Source: Betaproteobacteria bacterium (GTDB lineage: Bacteria; Pseudomonadota; Gammaproteobacteria; Burkholderiales; Casimicrobiaceae). From it: DNA of 64,000 nt. A program made the position numbers and the translations under genes. The notes under the pieces are model-generated. The model was not told the DNA's origin. It saw only the letters and a list, made by a program, of their open reading frames with translations, and searched no databases. This document shows, piece by piece, positions 21,871 to 31,458 of the stretch. The stretch is from NCBI GenBank assembly GCA_016192065.1, contig JACPUX010000019.1, forward strand, positions 1 through 64,000. Direction: 5' to 3'. Numbering within the stretch: position 1 is the first letter of the stretch; each line of letters begins with the position of its first letter.

Positions 21871-22646
21871 CGCGCGCCAAAGATCCCCGGCAAGACTCCC
21901 ACCCAATCGATCAGCAGGCGAGACATCAGGTTGCCGACTGTGGGCAAGGTCAGCACCAGCACGATCAGACCGACGCTCACGGTGAGCGGAAAGCCGATGG
22001 CGATGACGTTCAGTTGCGGCGCGGCGCGGGTGAGCACACCAAAGGTGAGGTTGGTGATGAGCATGGCGGCGATCATCGGCAAGGCGATCAGTACCGCCAC
22101 CGCGAACACCCGCGCGCCTTGCGCCACCAGGGTTTCGAGCATGCCCGCGCCGGACGGAGCCGCGGCGATGGGCAGCCAGTTGAAGCTCTCGATCATCACG
22201 CTCACCAGCAACAAGTGGCCGTTGAGCGCCAGGAAAATAAGCGTCGCGAGAATGCCGAAAAGCTGGCTGGTGAGTGTGCTGCTGCTGGGCATTTGCGGGT
22301 CGTAGTAGGCGGCGAAGCCCAGGCCCATTTGCAGATCGATCAGCGCTCCGGCCAGATCGATGGCGGCGAAGATCAGCCGCATGGCGAAGCCGATGGCCAG
22401 GCCGATGATGATCTGCTCGGCGATGATGGCGAGCCCCAGCCCGGCGCCCGGATTGACTTGCGGCAAAGCCGGCAGACCCGGCGCCACCATCAAAGTGATG
22501 AGCACGGCCAGCCCGATGCGCACCCGCCCCGGCACCCCGGCGTTGCCCAGGATGGGCGCGACCGAAAATACCGCCAGAATGCGCATCAGCGGAAACAGAA
22601 AAGCGCCGAGCCAGGCTTCGAGTTGCGCCGTGGTGAGGGTAATCAT
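21867..22646 (-). CDS. fliR: Flagellar export apparatus protein FliR
   Basis: 259 residues with about six hydrophobic segments. FliR is part of the FliPQR export gate in the inner membrane. Conserved text includes LEAWLGAFLFPLMRILAVFS, GLAIGFAMRLIFAAIDLAGA, GLGFAAYYDPQMPSSSTLTS and, late, LITNLTFGVLTRAAPQLNVI. It is the last gene of the large fli operon, 42 bp after fliQ, and its stop codon lies in the minisatellite. Confidence 0.95.
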   Translation of the reverse strand: MITLTTAQLEAWLGAFLFPLMRILAVFSVAPILGNAGVPGRVRIGLAVLITLMVAPGLPALPQVNPGAGLGLAIIAEQIIIGLAIGFAMRLIFAAIDLAGALIDLQMGLGFAAYYDPQMPSSSTLTSQLFGILATLIFLALNGHLLLVSVMIESFNWLPIAAAPSGAGMLETLVAQGARVFAVAVLIALPMIAAMLITNLTFGVLTRAAPQLNVIAIGFPLTVSVGLIVLVLTLPTVGNLMSRLLIDWVGVLPGIFGAR

Positions 22647-22688
22647 GGTTCTGGCGATCGCCCCCAGGGCCGGTGGACGAGGCGCGGC

Positions 22689-22958
22689 CTAGCCGATCAA
22701 GTTGGGAATGGACTCGAACAAGCGCCGCATGTAGTCCACCAGTAACGCCAGCATCCATGGGCCGGCGATGACCATGGTGGCGAAGATCGCCACCAGCTTG
22801 GGGATGAAGGAAAGGGTCATTTCGTTGATCTGGGTGGCCGCCTGGAAAATGCTCACCACCAGACCGGTAGCCAGGGCGGCGATCAACAGTGGCGCGGCCA
22901 AGAGGAGGGTCATTTGCAGGGCCTGGGCGCCCAGGCTCATCACGGTGTCAGCGGTCAT
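22689..22958 (-). CDS. fliQ: Flagellar export apparatus protein FliQ
   Basis: 89 residues with two transmembrane helices (MTLLLAAPLLIAALATGLVV and LVAIFATMVIAGPWMLALLV). FliQ belongs to the export gate. The middle QAATQINEMTLSFIPKLVA is nearly invariant. The ribosome binding site GGGAGGAGG upstream of the ATG is supplied by the end of the repeat that separates it from fliP. Confidence 0.96.
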   Translation of the reverse strand: MTADTVMSLGAQALQMTLLLAAPLLIAALATGLVVSIFQAATQINEMTLSFIPKLVAIFATMVIAGPWMLALLVDYMRRLFESIPNLIG

Positions 22959-22964
22959 GGTGTA

Positions 22965-23148
22965 AGCCTCCTCCCGCCCCCTCCCCGAGGGAGGGGGTGA
23001 GTACGGTTCGCGGGCTGCGCCCGCTCCGGGGTCTGTCTTGCGCCACCTTTGTGCGGCTTCGCCGCATCCGGCCCTCGGCCGGACCCGCCTTTAGGCGGTT
23101 CTGCGCAAGCCGCTGGCTTGCTGGTGGACGGCCGGGCGATGGCACTCA
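22965..23148 (-). repeat. Hairpin-rich intra-operon repeat, fliP stop to fliQ ribosome binding site
   Basis: On the transcribed strand it begins with the fliP stop codon (TGAGTGCC) and ends in the purine-rich GGGAGGAGG that serves fliQ. In between are short inverted arms with tiny loops: AAGCCAGCGGCTT, CCGCCTAAAGGCGG, CCGGCCGAGGGCCGG, GCGGCGAAGCCGC, GCGGGCGCAGCCCGC and CCCCCTCCCTCGGGGAGGGG. Related copies occur at 30231-30462 and 42746-42932. Confidence 0.85.
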
Positions 23149-24063
23149 TGTGCCGAAACTCTGCACCAGGGAGCTGACCAGCAGATGCCAGCCGTCCACC
23201 AGCACGAACAGGATGATCTTGAACGGGAGCGAAACGATCACCGGCGACACCATCATCATGCCCATGGACATCAGTACGCTGGCCACCACCATGTCGATGA
23301 TCAGGAACGGTATGAAGACGATGAAGCCGATCTGGAAGGCGGTCTTCAGTTCGCTGGTAACGAAAGCCGGAATGAGCACCCTGAGCGGCACTTCCTTGGC
23401 CTCGGCCACGGCGTCACTGCGCGAAATTTTGAGAAAGAGCGCGAGATCGGACTCCCGCGTCTGCTTCAGCATGAAGCCTTTGAGCGGCGCCGCCGCGCGG
23501 TCGAGCGCCTCGGCCTGGGTGATGCGACTTTCGGAGAAGGGCAGGTAGGCCTCGCTGTAGATCTTGTCGGCCACCGGCGCCATGATGAACAATGTGAGGA
23601 ACAGAGCCAGGCCCAGTAGCACCTGATTGGGTGGCGAGCTCTGCGTGCCCAGGGCGTGGCGCAGCAGCGAGAGCACGATGATGATGCGGGTGAAGCTGGT
23701 CATCATCAGGATCACCGCCGGCAGAAACGACAGGACGGTAAAGAAGAGCAGAGTCTGGATCGACAGCGTGTAGGTTTGTCCACCGCCGGGCGCGGGGGTG
23801 CTGGTGAAGGCGGGAACGCCACCGCTCTGTGCCAAGGCGGGCAGTGCGATCAGGCCTAGCGCCAAGGGCAGGGCGACGCCCAGCCAGAGTTCCCGGCCGC
23901 CTCGGCAGAGTCGTGCGGCGGGCACCCGTCTGGTCCGCGTCAGGGGGCTGGCGTCGGGGCGCAAGGCCTGCTGGTGCATTGCCTCCGCCGTGGCAGGCGG
24001 CAAGGTGCCCGGCGAAGCCCCCCGGCTCCGGTGCGCGGGTGAGCGCGCCAGCGTGTCAGGCAT
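23146..24063 (-). CDS. fliP: Flagellar export apparatus protein FliP
   Basis: 305 residues from the ATG at 24063, which overlaps the end of fliO by 8 bases; a second ATG at 23979 would shorten it by 28. A charged leader and signal-like helix ([20 protein letters not shown]) precede the FliP core: [60 protein letters not shown] and the C-terminal [20 protein letters not shown]. FliP is the main subunit of the export gate. Its stop codon TGA is the first triplet of the following repeat. The start is less certain than the rest. Confidence 0.93.
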   Translation of the reverse strand: MPDTLARSPAHRSRGASPGTLPPATAEAMHQQALRPDASPLTRTRRVPAARLCRGGRELWLGVALPLALGLIALPALAQSGGVPAFTSTPAPGGGQTYTLSIQTLLFFTVLSFLPAVILMMTSFTRIIIVLSLLRHALGTQSSPPNQVLLGLALFLTLFIMAPVADKIYSEAYLPFSESRITQAEALDRAAAPLKGFMLKQTRESDLALFLKISRSDAVAEAKEVPLRVLIPAFVTSELKTAFQIGFIVFIPFLIIDMVVASVLMSMGMMMVSPVIVSLPFKIILFVLVDGWHLLVSSLVQSFGT

Positions 24064-24469
24064 TGGGGCGCCCCTGCTTTCCCAGCGCGCGCTGCATCCA
24101 CTGCGCGAATGACGCGGGCGTGGGTCCGGCGGGGGCTGGCGCGCCTTCCTGCCGGGGCAGGGTATAGAGCGCCGACACCTGGCCGGGTGCGACGCCCAGC
24201 ACCAGCCAAAGGTCGGAGATTTCGACCACCACCACGCGTTCCTTCTGGCCAATGGCGGTGCTGCTGATCACGCGCAGCAAGCCGGCGTTGCCGACCGGGC
24301 CGCTGCCGATGCGCCGCAGCAGCCAAGCCAGGGCGACGATAACGCCAAGCACCAGCGCCAGACTGGCGATCATCTGCAAGACCGCCGCCAGATCGAGCAC
24401 CGGGGCGGCATTATCGGCGGCGTGGCCCAGCGCTGGAACGCTCGCCAGAAAGGCGGCAAGGCGAATCAT
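24056..24469 (-). CDS. fliO: Flagellar protein FliO
   Basis: 137 residues. FliO assists FliP assembly. It has an N-terminal signal-like stretch, one transmembrane helix ([21 protein letters not shown]) and a cytoplasmic part with the family text [20 protein letters not shown], then [16 protein letters not shown]. It overlaps fliN by 4 bases (24466-24469) and fliP by 8, so translation of this part of the operon is coupled. Confidence 0.9.
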   Translation of the reverse strand: MIRLAAFLASVPALGHAADNAAPVLDLAAVLQMIASLALVLGVIVALAWLLRRIGSGPVGNAGLLRVISSTAIGQKERVVVVEISDLWLVLGVAPGQVSALYTLPRQEGAPAPAGPTPASFAQWMQRALGKQGRPNA

Positions 24470-24873
24470 TTTTTCAGCTTGCGCAAGCGTTCCGAGGGCG
24501 TGATGATGTCGGTGAGGCGGATGCCGAACTTGTCGTTCACCACCACCACCTCGCCCTGGGCGATCAGGCAGCCGTTGACCAGCACATCCATGGGCTCACC
24601 GGCCAGGCCGTCGAGTTCGATCACCGAGCCCTGAGCGAGTTGCAGCAGGTTCTTGATCGGCGTTTTGGTCCGTCCCAATTCCACCGTCAGTTGCACCGGG
24701 ATGTCCAGAATCATGTCCAGGTCGTGCTTGGGCTCGCCGCTGGTGGGCACCGGGGCGAACTCCTGGAAGGCTGCCGGCGCCGCGGCGATGGCCGACTTGG
24801 CCTCGGTGGTGGTCTGTTCAGCCATTGCGGCGGCCCAGTCGTCGTCGCTGATTTCAGTGCTCGGGTCAGCCAT
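24466..24873 (-). CDS. fliN: Flagellar motor switch protein FliN
   Basis: 135 residues. FliN forms the lower C ring with FliM and FliG. The C-terminal SpoA-type domain is clear: DMILDIPVQLTVELGRTKTP, IKNLLQLAQGSVIELDGLAG, then EPMDVLVNGCLIAQGEVVVV and a closing FGIRLTDIITPSERL. The N-terminal 45 residues are acidic and variable. The start overlaps the fliM end by 8 bases. Confidence 0.96.
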   Translation of the reverse strand: MADPSTEISDDDWAAAMAEQTTTEAKSAIAAAPAAFQEFAPVPTSGEPKHDLDMILDIPVQLTVELGRTKTPIKNLLQLAQGSVIELDGLAGEPMDVLVNGCLIAQGEVVVVNDKFGIRLTDIITPSERLRKLKK

Positions 24874-25867
24874 GGTGATCTCCGGGATCGGGGGACAGGC
24901 TCGCGGGGTTCACCAGCCGGTCCACCTTGAGGGCGTAGCGCCCGTTGCAAATACCGTAGCGGCAATCGAGCACGGGCACGCCATCGACTTCGGCCAAGAC
25001 CCGGTCCTTGAGCTCGCAGGGAATGACATCGCCGACTTTCATCGCCACCAGGTCGGAGATGTTGAGCGTGAATTCGCTGATGGTGGCTACCAGTTCCACT
25101 TCCGCCAGTTGCACCTGCGAGCGCAGAAGCGTGATCCAGCGCCGGTCGGCTTCCATGTGGTCGGCCTGCATGGTGCTGTAGATCAGGTCGCGGATCGGCT
25201 CGAGCAGCGAGTAGGGCAGGCAGATATGGAACTCACCGCCCGTCGCCTCCAGTTCGATGGTGAAGGTGGTGGCCACGACGATTTCATTGGGCGTGGCGAT
25301 GTTGGCGAATTGAGTGTTCATTTCCGAGCGCACGTATTCGAACTTCAGCGGGTAGACCGGCGCCCAGGATTTTTGGTATTCCTCGAACGCCACACCCAGC
25401 ATGCGCTGGATGATGCGCTGCTCCACCTGAGTGAAATCGCGGCCTTCGACGCGGGTATGAAAGCGCCCGTCGCCGCCGAACATGTTGTCGACGAACAGGA
25501 ACACCAGGTTGGGATCGAAAATGAACAGGCCGGTGCCGCGCAGCGGTTTGGCCTGCACCAGATTCAGGTTGGTGGGCACCACCAGGTTGCGCACGAATTC
25601 GCTGTATTTCAGCACCCGCACCGGACCGACGGAGATTTCCGCGGTGCGACGGATGAGATTGAACAAGCCGATGCGCAAGAGCCGCGCGAAACGCTCGTTG
25701 ATGATTTCCAGTGTGGGCATGCGCCCACGGACGATGCGCTCCTGGGTGGCGAGGTTGTAGGGACGTATGCCGGAGCCGTCGTCCTGCTGAACGACTTCGT
25801 CGACCTCGCCGGTGACGCCACGCAGTAGGGCGTCAACCTCGTCCTGGGAGAGAAAGTCCTTGGCCAT
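24866..25867 (-). CDS. fliM: Flagellar motor switch protein FliM
   Basis: 333 residues. FliM is the CheY-P-binding switch subunit. The N-terminal peptide DFLSQDEVDALLRGVTGE carries the CheY-binding EVDALL motif. The middle domain includes RPYNLATQERIVRGRMPTLE and the conserved LVFLFVDNMFGGDGR, and the C-terminal SpoA domain has DLVAMKVGDVIPCELKDRV. It lies six bases after fliL. Confidence 0.97.
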   Translation of the reverse strand: MAKDFLSQDEVDALLRGVTGEVDEVVQQDDGSGIRPYNLATQERIVRGRMPTLEIINERFARLLRIGLFNLIRRTAEISVGPVRVLKYSEFVRNLVVPTNLNLVQAKPLRGTGLFIFDPNLVFLFVDNMFGGDGRFHTRVEGRDFTQVEQRIIQRMLGVAFEEYQKSWAPVYPLKFEYVRSEMNTQFANIATPNEIVVATTFTIELEATGGEFHICLPYSLLEPIRDLIYSTMQADHMEADRRWITLLRSQVQLAEVELVATISEFTLNISDLVAMKVGDVIPCELKDRVLAEVDGVPVLDCRYGICNGRYALKVDRLVNPASLSPDPGDHHG

Positions 25868-25873
25868 GGCCGC

Positions 25874-26374
25874 CTATTGAATGATGAACGCGGTGAAATG
25901 CACGTCCAGCACGTCCTGTTCCGCTTGCCCCTCGACAAAGGGGCGCCGGGCCGCCTGCACCAGTTCGTTGGCCAACTGGCGCTTGCCTTCCACGTTGTTG
26001 AGTTGGGAAGGCGCCTTGTTGGTGAGGATCATCAGGAAACGGTTGCGCAGTTCCGGGTCGTGCAGCTTCAAGTGCTCGGTGACTTTGCTATCGGCAACTT
26101 TGAGCGTCATCGCAACTTGCAGGTACTGCTCTTCGCCCTCGGGTTGCAGGTTCACGGTGAACTGTTCGATCGGAAAGTAGACCGGAGGCTTGGGCGCGGC
26201 GACTTTCTTCTCCTTGGGGTCGCCGTTACCGGCCATGAAGAACCAGGCCGCGCCGCCGCCCGCCAAAAGCACCAGCACGACCACGATGATGATCAGTTTG
26301 CCCTTGCCTTTCTTGGGCGGTGCCGCTTCCGCCGCCTCTTCTTTCGCCGGTGCCTTCTCGGGTGCTTTCGCCAT
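25874..26374 (-). CDS. fliL: Flagellar basal body-associated protein FliL
   Basis: 166 residues. FliL is an inner-membrane protein around the stator. An Ala/Glu/Lys-rich start is followed by one transmembrane helix (LIIIVVVLVLLAGGGAAWFF) and a periplasmic domain with YFPIEQFTVNLQPEGEEQYL, LKLHDPELRNRFLMILTNK and a C-terminal VLDVHFTAFIIQ. The 120 bp between fliK and fliL hold no gene and may carry an internal promoter; none was recognised. Confidence 0.93.
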   Translation of the reverse strand: MAKAPEKAPAKEEAAEAAPPKKGKGKLIIIVVVLVLLAGGGAAWFFMAGNGDPKEKKVAAPKPPVYFPIEQFTVNLQPEGEEQYLQVAMTLKVADSKVTEHLKLHDPELRNRFLMILTNKAPSQLNNVEGKRQLANELVQAARRPFVEGQAEQDVLDVHFTAFIIQ

Positions 26375-26494
26375 GCTGTCCTCGCCTCTAACGCCTGTTG
26401 GAAATTATGTGCCGCGGATGAATTTGTGCATGCATCGAAAAGCCGGACGATTACCGGCTACTTTGCCGATCCGTCGCGCATGGGTGGCCGCCGC

Positions 26495-27625
26495 TCAAGC
26501 GAAAGTATCGACCAGCCCGAGGCGCTGCCGCCGCTGTACGTTGATCACCTCGCCAGTGGGCTGCGCCGCCTTGTCTTGGCCGCGCGATTCGCCGGGGTTG
26601 CTGCCGCCCTGGTCCTGGGAGAAGGCCTGGCGGGTTTGCCCCAGGTCCTGGGAGACGAAGGCATTGCCCAAGGTGATGCCGGCTTCGGCGAACATTTCGC
26701 GCAGGCGCGGAATCGATGCCTCTATGGCCTCGCGCACGGGTGCGCTAGCGGCGGCGAAGCTGGCTTCGGCCTGGTCGTTCCGGATCGTCACGCTGACTTC
26801 GATCGGCCCCAGTTGCGGCGGGTTGAGGCGCAACTGGGCGGTGCTCAATTCCTGCTTGCTGATCAAAACCACTTGCTGGGTGAATTCCTCGCTCCACGCG
26901 GCCGCGCCGAAAGGTGCCTGCACCGCGGTCGGCGCGGCCGCCGTGAGGGTGCTGGCCGCCCCTGGCGCGGCGGCCAGCGAAGGTGCCACCTGAAGCGGCT
27001 GGGGATCTTTGGCGGAAGTGTTGGGTAGGGCCTGCGCCAGCTTGAGATCGAAGGCGGTGGCGCCCGGGGCGGTGGCGCGTGCTGACGGCGCGGCGAGTTC
27101 CTGGGTGTCAGCGGTGTTCGCGGACAAGGCGTTGCGCCCAGTGGAAGGTTCCGGCGGCAGCGCGGTGGCGGCCCCGGTGAGGCCGGCCAGCGGCGCATTT
27201 CCTTGGGGCGCGACGTGCTCCGCCTTGACCGCGAGTGCTGTGCTGGTACTGCGCGCCAGCGCCCTCGCGCCCGCGGCAAGCGCTTCGGCGCCCTGCGGTG
27301 CCGCGGGCGACGCGGCATTGGCCGGAGTCGCCGCCAGCGGCAGCCAGTTCAGCAGTTCCGCGGCGTTGGGGGCGGCTTCGAAAGACTTGGTCTCGCCGCG
27401 CTCGCCATCCTGCTGCTGCTCGCCCGGCGCGCCCTGGAGCGCAGGTGTCGGCAAGCCGCCCTCCGGCCCCTGTTGCAGGGCCAGCTCTTGGGCGAAGAGC
27501 GCCTGGAAGTCGATTCCGGCCGCTGCTGCGCGACTGGCGGAGAAGTTGGCGGCGGCGTTCAAAAGACCTGGGTTGGCATTGCTCGGCGCGACGCTGTTGG
27601 TGAGAAGATCGGCAAGACGGCTCAT
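26495..27625 (-). CDS. fliK: Flagellar hook-length control protein FliK
   Basis: 376 residues from the ATG at 27625, which has GGGGAA six bases upstream; the ATG at 27649 has none. FliK is a secreted ruler that switches export specificity. The first 270 residues are Ala/Pro-rich and poorly conserved, as usual. The C-terminal Flg_hook domain is clear: QQVVLISKQELSTAQLRLNP then PQLGPIEVSVTIRNDQAEA and EAIEASIPRLREMFAEAGI. It overlaps no neighbour and follows fliJ after about 20 bp. Confidence 0.92.
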   Translation of the reverse strand: MSRLADLLTNSVAPSNANPGLLNAAANFSASRAAAAGIDFQALFAQELALQQGPEGGLPTPALQGAPGEQQQDGERGETKSFEAAPNAAELLNWLPLAATPANAASPAAPQGAEALAAGARALARSTSTALAVKAEHVAPQGNAPLAGLTGAATALPPEPSTGRNALSANTADTQELAAPSARATAPGATAFDLKLAQALPNTSAKDPQPLQVAPSLAAAPGAASTLTAAAPTAVQAPFGAAAWSEEFTQQVVLISKQELSTAQLRLNPPQLGPIEVSVTIRNDQAEASFAAASAPVREAIEASIPRLREMFAEAGITLGNAFVSQDLGQTRQAFSQDQGGSNPGESRGQDKAAQPTGEVINVQRRQRLGLVDTFA

Positions 27626-27645
27626 GATGTTCCCCGAGGTGCGAA

Positions 27646-28095
27646 TCAAATGGCCTGGCGGGTGCGCAGCCAGGTGGAGGTGGCCAAAGCGTCGAATTCC
27701 TTCTGCTCGCGTTTTTGCGTCGCCTGCTGTTCAGCCTTGACATGGCGTTCCGCCAGCGCGCCGTAGGACTTGAGTTCGCGGCGCTTGTCCTGCCACTCGC
27801 GCTTGGCGAGGTGAATGCGGTCTTGGGTCTGGGCCACGATCAGCCGCTGCTGCGCCACTGCCGCATCGAGCTGGTCCATGAATTGATGGAAGTTGCGCCA
27901 ACCGTTGCTGTCCAGTCCCTGGCGCACGGCATCGCGGAACCGGGTCTGGTATTCCTCGCGGTACTGCAAGAGCAGCGTCAGACGCTCGTCGGCGGACTTG
28001 GCCAGGTTCTGGATGTCCGCCAGCCGCCTTACCGCGTGGTCGTTCTTGACCTGGGCGAGATCGAGTAGGGGTTGCAGGGTAAAGGGCTTGCTCAT
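27646..28095 (-). CDS. fliJ: Flagellar FliJ protein
   Basis: 149 residues, almost entirely alpha-helical coiled coil rich in Gln, Arg, Glu and Ala. FliJ is a central stalk-like component of the export ATPase complex and an escort chaperone. Recognisable text: FTLQPLLDLAQVKNDHAVRR at the start and LIVAQTQDRIHLAKREWQDK later. It sits between fliI (90-bp gap) and fliK in the usual order. Confidence 0.92.
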   Translation of the reverse strand: MSKPFTLQPLLDLAQVKNDHAVRRLADIQNLAKSADERLTLLLQYREEYQTRFRDAVRQGLDSNGWRNFHQFMDQLDAAVAQQRLIVAQTQDRIHLAKREWQDKRRELKSYGALAERHVKAEQQATQKREQKEFDALATSTWLRTRQAI

Positions 28096-28185
28096 CGTGG
28101 TCTCCGCGTTTCAATAAGGCGCGCGTGGCGGCCGCGCCTGGTGTTTCCCATGTTCTTGAAGGTTGTGTGGTGCGTGCATCTCGAA

Positions 28186-29595
28186 TCACATCGCCAGAGC
28201 ATCGGACTGAAACACCGACACCAGGTCGCCCAGACTCTCGTGAAAACGCTTGTGCTCGTTCATGTCCTGCTGCAGGAAGCTGGCCATCGCCGGATAGAGC
28301 GCGATCGCCTGATCGAGCATCGGGTCGTTGCCCGGCACCACCGCTCCCACCGAAATGAGATCGAGGGAACGCTGGTAGCGCGAGTAGAGCTGCTTGAAAT
28401 GTCGCACCACGTTGACATGATCGGCATCCACCAGATTGTTCATGGCGCGGCTAATCGAAGCTTCGATGTCGATCGCCGGGTAGTGGCCCTGTTCGGCAAG
28501 GCGCCGCGAAAGCACGATATGGCCGTCGAGAATGGCGCGCGCGGCGTCGGCGATGGGGTCTTGCTGGTCGTCACCTTCGGTGAGTACGGTGTAGAAGGCG
28601 GTGATCGAGCCGCCGCCGGGCATGCCGTTGCCGGCGCGCTCCACCAGTTGCGGCAGGCGGGCGAAGACCGAGGGCGGATAACCCTTGGTGGCCGGCGGTT
28701 CGCCGATCGCCAGGGCGATCTCGCGCTGCGCCATGGCGTAGCGGGTGAGCGAATCCATGATCAGCAGCACGTTCTTGCCCTGATCACGGAAATACTCGGC
28801 CACGGTGGTAGCGTACGCCGCGCCTTGCAAGCGCATCAGGGGCGATGTGTCGGCGGGCGCGGCCACCACCACCGAGCGCGCCATGCCCGAGGGGCCGAGG
28901 ATGTGTTCGATGAATTCCTTGACTTCGCGGCCGCGTTCGCCGATCAGGCCGACCACCGAAACATCGGCGTTGGTGTACTTGGCCATCATGCCCAGCAGTA
29001 CGCTCTTGCCCACGCCGCTGCCGGCGAAGAGGCCCATGCGCTGGCCGCGCCCGACGGTGAGCATGGCGTTGATGGCGCGCACCCCGGTGTCGAGCACCTG
29101 ATCGATGGGGGCGCGCTGCAAGGGATTGTAGGGCCTACTTTGCAAGGGCGCGGTCAGATCGCTGGGGATCACTCCGGCGCCGTCGAGCGGGCGACCGGCG
29201 CCATCCAGCACCCGGCCCAGCAGGCAGTCTCCCACCGGCAGGTGCTTGGCACGGTCGATGGCGCGGCGCTTGGGAGCGCGGTTGTTGCCCAGGCGCGGCA
29301 GACTCAGCGGACGGTCGAGCGCGGTGATGCGGGCACCGGGAGCGAGGCCATAGACATCGTGGGCCGGCATGAGGTAGAGGCGTTCGCCGCTGAAGCCGAC
29401 CACCTCGGCCTCGATCTGGTTGCCGCCCGGCAGTTCCACCAAGCACGAACTGCCTACCGGTACGCGCAAGCCCGAACCTTCCATCACCAGCCCGGCGACC
29501 CGGGTGAGGTGGCCGCTCATCTGCAAGGGCTGCGCCTGCGCCACCTGCTCGGCGCAGTCGCCCAGAAACTGGTTCCAGACCTGGCTGTAGGCCAC
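28186..29595 (-). CDS. fliI: Flagellum-specific ATP synthase FliI
   Basis: 469 residues from a GTG at 29595 with GGAGGG ahead of it; the fliH stop lies just before it. FliI is the type III export ATPase, related to the F1 beta subunit. Walker A GSGVGKS is near residues 192-198, with [20 protein letters not shown] downstream, Walker B in [19 protein letters not shown], and [20 protein letters not shown] after it. All core motifs are present. It is regulated by FliH, encoded upstream. Confidence 0.97.
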   Translation of the reverse strand: MAYSQVWNQFLGDCAEQVAQAQPLQMSGHLTRVAGLVMEGSGLRVPVGSSCLVELPGGNQIEAEVVGFSGERLYLMPAHDVYGLAPGARITALDRPLSLPRLGNNRAPKRRAIDRAKHLPVGDCLLGRVLDGAGRPLDGAGVIPSDLTAPLQSRPYNPLQRAPIDQVLDTGVRAINAMLTVGRGQRMGLFAGSGVGKSVLLGMMAKYTNADVSVVGLIGERGREVKEFIEHILGPSGMARSVVVAAPADTSPLMRLQGAAYATTVAEYFRDQGKNVLLIMDSLTRYAMAQREIALAIGEPPATKGYPPSVFARLPQLVERAGNGMPGGGSITAFYTVLTEGDDQQDPIADAARAILDGHIVLSRRLAEQGHYPAIDIEASISRAMNNLVDADHVNVVRHFKQLYSRYQRSLDLISVGAVVPGNDPMLDQAIALYPAMASFLQQDMNEHKRFHESLGDLVSVFQSDALAM

Positions 29596-29597
29596 GA

Positions 29598-30230
29598 TCA
29601 GCCCTCCGTCCAGGCGAGATCCTGGCCCAGGGTCGCCACCACCCTTTGCCAGCGCGTGCTCAGCGTGGCATCGACTTCGGCGGTGTTGGTTTCGACCCGG
29701 CAGCCGCCGCGTTCGACCAGCGGGTCTTCGCGCAGGCGCCAACCACCGTGTTGCAACTGGTCGGCCAGATGGGCGCGCACCAGTTCCGCGTCGGCGGGAT
29801 TGAGGATGAGCTGAGGATGCTGGTTGTAGCTGTCGAAATTGCGGATCGCTTCGCGCACCGCCGGCAGCATCAGCTCCGGATCGGCGCGCAAGGAACCGCG
29901 CAGCACTTCGCGGGCGACATGCAGCGCCAAAGTGAGCACCTGCTGAGCGACTTCTTCATCGAGTTGGCGCAAGGAATCGGCCAGCGGTTGGAGCAAGGCG
30001 CTCAAGGCCTGTGCTTCGGCGGCGGCCCGGCCCAGGCCAGCGGCGTAGCCATCCTTGCGGCCGGCGGCGAAACCCTCATCCCGCGCCTGGGCCTGGAGCT
30101 GCTCGATGGCGGCCACAGTGGGCAGCGCATCCTGGCGCACCCGCGGTTTGCCCCCGGCGCTGAAGTCCAGCAGCTCCCAGCGCTCGTAGGCGGTGAGCTG
30201 TTCTTTGGGGATGATGGCGCGCGCGCTCAT
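29598..30230 (-). CDS. fliH: Flagellar assembly protein FliH
   Basis: 210 residues from the ATG at 30230 ([20 protein letters not shown]); the longer open frame upstream is just translated repeat DNA. FliH binds and restrains FliI. Features: a start typical of FliH, a helical section with alternating small residues ([20 protein letters not shown]), and a C-terminal domain related to V/F-type ATPase E/delta subunits ([39 protein letters not shown]). The ribosome binding site GGGAGGAAGG is the tail of the adjacent repeat. Confidence 0.93.
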   Translation of the reverse strand: MSARAIIPKEQLTAYERWELLDFSAGGKPRVRQDALPTVAAIEQLQAQARDEGFAAGRKDGYAAGLGRAAAEAQALSALLQPLADSLRQLDEEVAQQVLTLALHVAREVLRGSLRADPELMLPAVREAIRNFDSYNQHPQLILNPADAELVRAHLADQLQHGGWRLREDPLVERGGCRVETNTAEVDATLSTRWQRVVATLGQDLAWTEG

Positions 30231-30462
30231 CGCTGCCCCTTCCTCCCGCCCCTTTCCGGCGGAAGGGGGTGATTGCGGTTCGTGGGCTGCGCCCACTCCG
30301 GAGCTTGGCTTGCGCCCCCTTGGGACGGCCCGGCGTGGGCGCACCTGGGGGTACCTTCCCCCCGTCCCCCTTCCGGCGGAAGGGGGTGATTGCGGTTCGT
30401 GGGCTGCGCCCACTCCGGAGCTTGGCTTGCGCCCCCTTGGGACGGCCCGGCGTGGGCGCTCA
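30231..30462 (-). repeat. Tandem pair of intra-operon repeats, fliG stop to fliH ribosome binding site
   Basis: Two perfect 89-bp direct copies (30254-30342 and 30371-30459) separated by 28 bp. On the transcribed strand the block begins with the fliG stop (TGAGCGCC) and ends in the purine-rich ribosome binding site of fliH. Each copy has the inverted arms GTGGGCGCAGCCCAC and CCCCCTTCCGCCGGAAGGGG. Same family as 22965-23148 and 42746-42932, but lacking the middle hairpins. Confidence 0.93.
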
Positions 30463-31458
30463 TACGAAGGCCTCTTCCGACTTGCCGCCGAGCATGATTT
30501 GACCTTCGTCGCCGAGGCGGCGCACGATCTTGAGGATTTCCTTCTGTTGGCCCTCGACTTCCGAAACCCGCACCGGACCCTTGGATTCGAGATCATCGCG
30601 CAGCATTTCGGCGGCGCGGGTGGACATGTTCTTGAAGATCTTGTTCTTGAGATCCTCGCTGGCGCCTTTGAGGGCGAGGATCAGCGATTCGGACTGCACC
30701 TCGCGCAACACCGTCTGGATGGCGCGGTCGTCGAGATCCATGAGATTGTCGAAGGTGAACATCTGGTCGAGGATTTTCTGAGCGAGATCGGGATCGTATT
30801 CCTTGACCGCATCGACCACGCTCTGCTCGACATTGCCGCTCATGTAGTTGAGGATTTCGGCGGCGGTGCGCACGCCGCCCAGGGCGGTCTTCTTGATGGT
30901 GTTGGTCGAGCCGCTCAAGAGCCGCGTCATCACTTCGTTCAGTTCCTTCAAGGCCGAAGGTTGCACGCCGTCCAGAGTTGCGATGCGCAGAATCACGTCA
31001 TTGCGCAGGCGCTCCGTAAGATGGCCCAAGACCTCGCTGGCCTGATCGCGATCCAGATGCACCACGATGGTGGCAATGATCTGAGGATGCTCGTTGCGCA
31101 CCAATTCGGCGATTGAACCGGAATCCATCCACTTCAGGCCCTCGATGCCGGCGGTATCGCCGCCGTGCAAAATGCGGTCCACCACTTGCGCGGCCTTATC
31201 GTCACCCAGCGCCTTGGTCATGACGTTGCGGATGTACTCCTCCGAGGCGACTCCCAAGGTGGTCGATTGCAGCGCCTGACTCTCGAATTCGCCCAGCACG
31301 GTTTCGATCCGGTCGCGCGGCACCGATTTCATTTCCGCCATGGCCGCGCCGAGCTTCTGTACCTCGCGCGGGTTGAGATGGCGCAGGATTTCCGCCGCCT
31401 CGTTCTCACCCAGGGAGAGCAGCAGAATCGCGGCCTTCTGGATACCTTCGTCACTCAT
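30460..31458 (-). CDS. fliG: Flagellar motor switch protein FliG
   Basis: 332 residues. FliG couples the C ring to the MS ring and to the stator. Conserved text: IQKAAILLLSLGENEAAEIL, the EHPQIIATIVVHLDRDQASE segment of the middle domain, and the torque-generating C-terminal domain with FTFDNLMDLDDRAIQTVLRE and LKNKIFKNMSTRAAEMLRDD. It overlaps fliF by 8 bases. Its stop codon is the first triplet of the tandem repeat block. Confidence 0.97.
   Translation of the reverse strand: MSDEGIQKAAILLLSLGENEAAEILRHLNPREVQKLGAAMAEMKSVPRDRIETVLGEFESQALQSTTLGVASEEYIRNVMTKALGDDKAAQVVDRILHGGDTAGIEGLKWMDSGSIAELVRNEHPQIIATIVVHLDRDQASEVLGHLTERLRNDVILRIATLDGVQPSALKELNEVMTRLLSGSTNTIKKTALGGVRTAAEILNYMSGNVEQSVVDAVKEYDPDLAQKILDQMFTFDNLMDLDDRAIQTVLREVQSESLILALKGASEDLKNKIFKNMSTRAAEMLRDDLESKGPVRVSEVEGQQKEILKIVRRLGDEGQIMLGGKSEEAFV

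Noticed and set aside
30231-30596. N-terminal extension of FliH
   Set aside because: The extra residues are translated hairpin repeats; the ATG at 30230 has a strong ribosome binding site and a FliH-like start.
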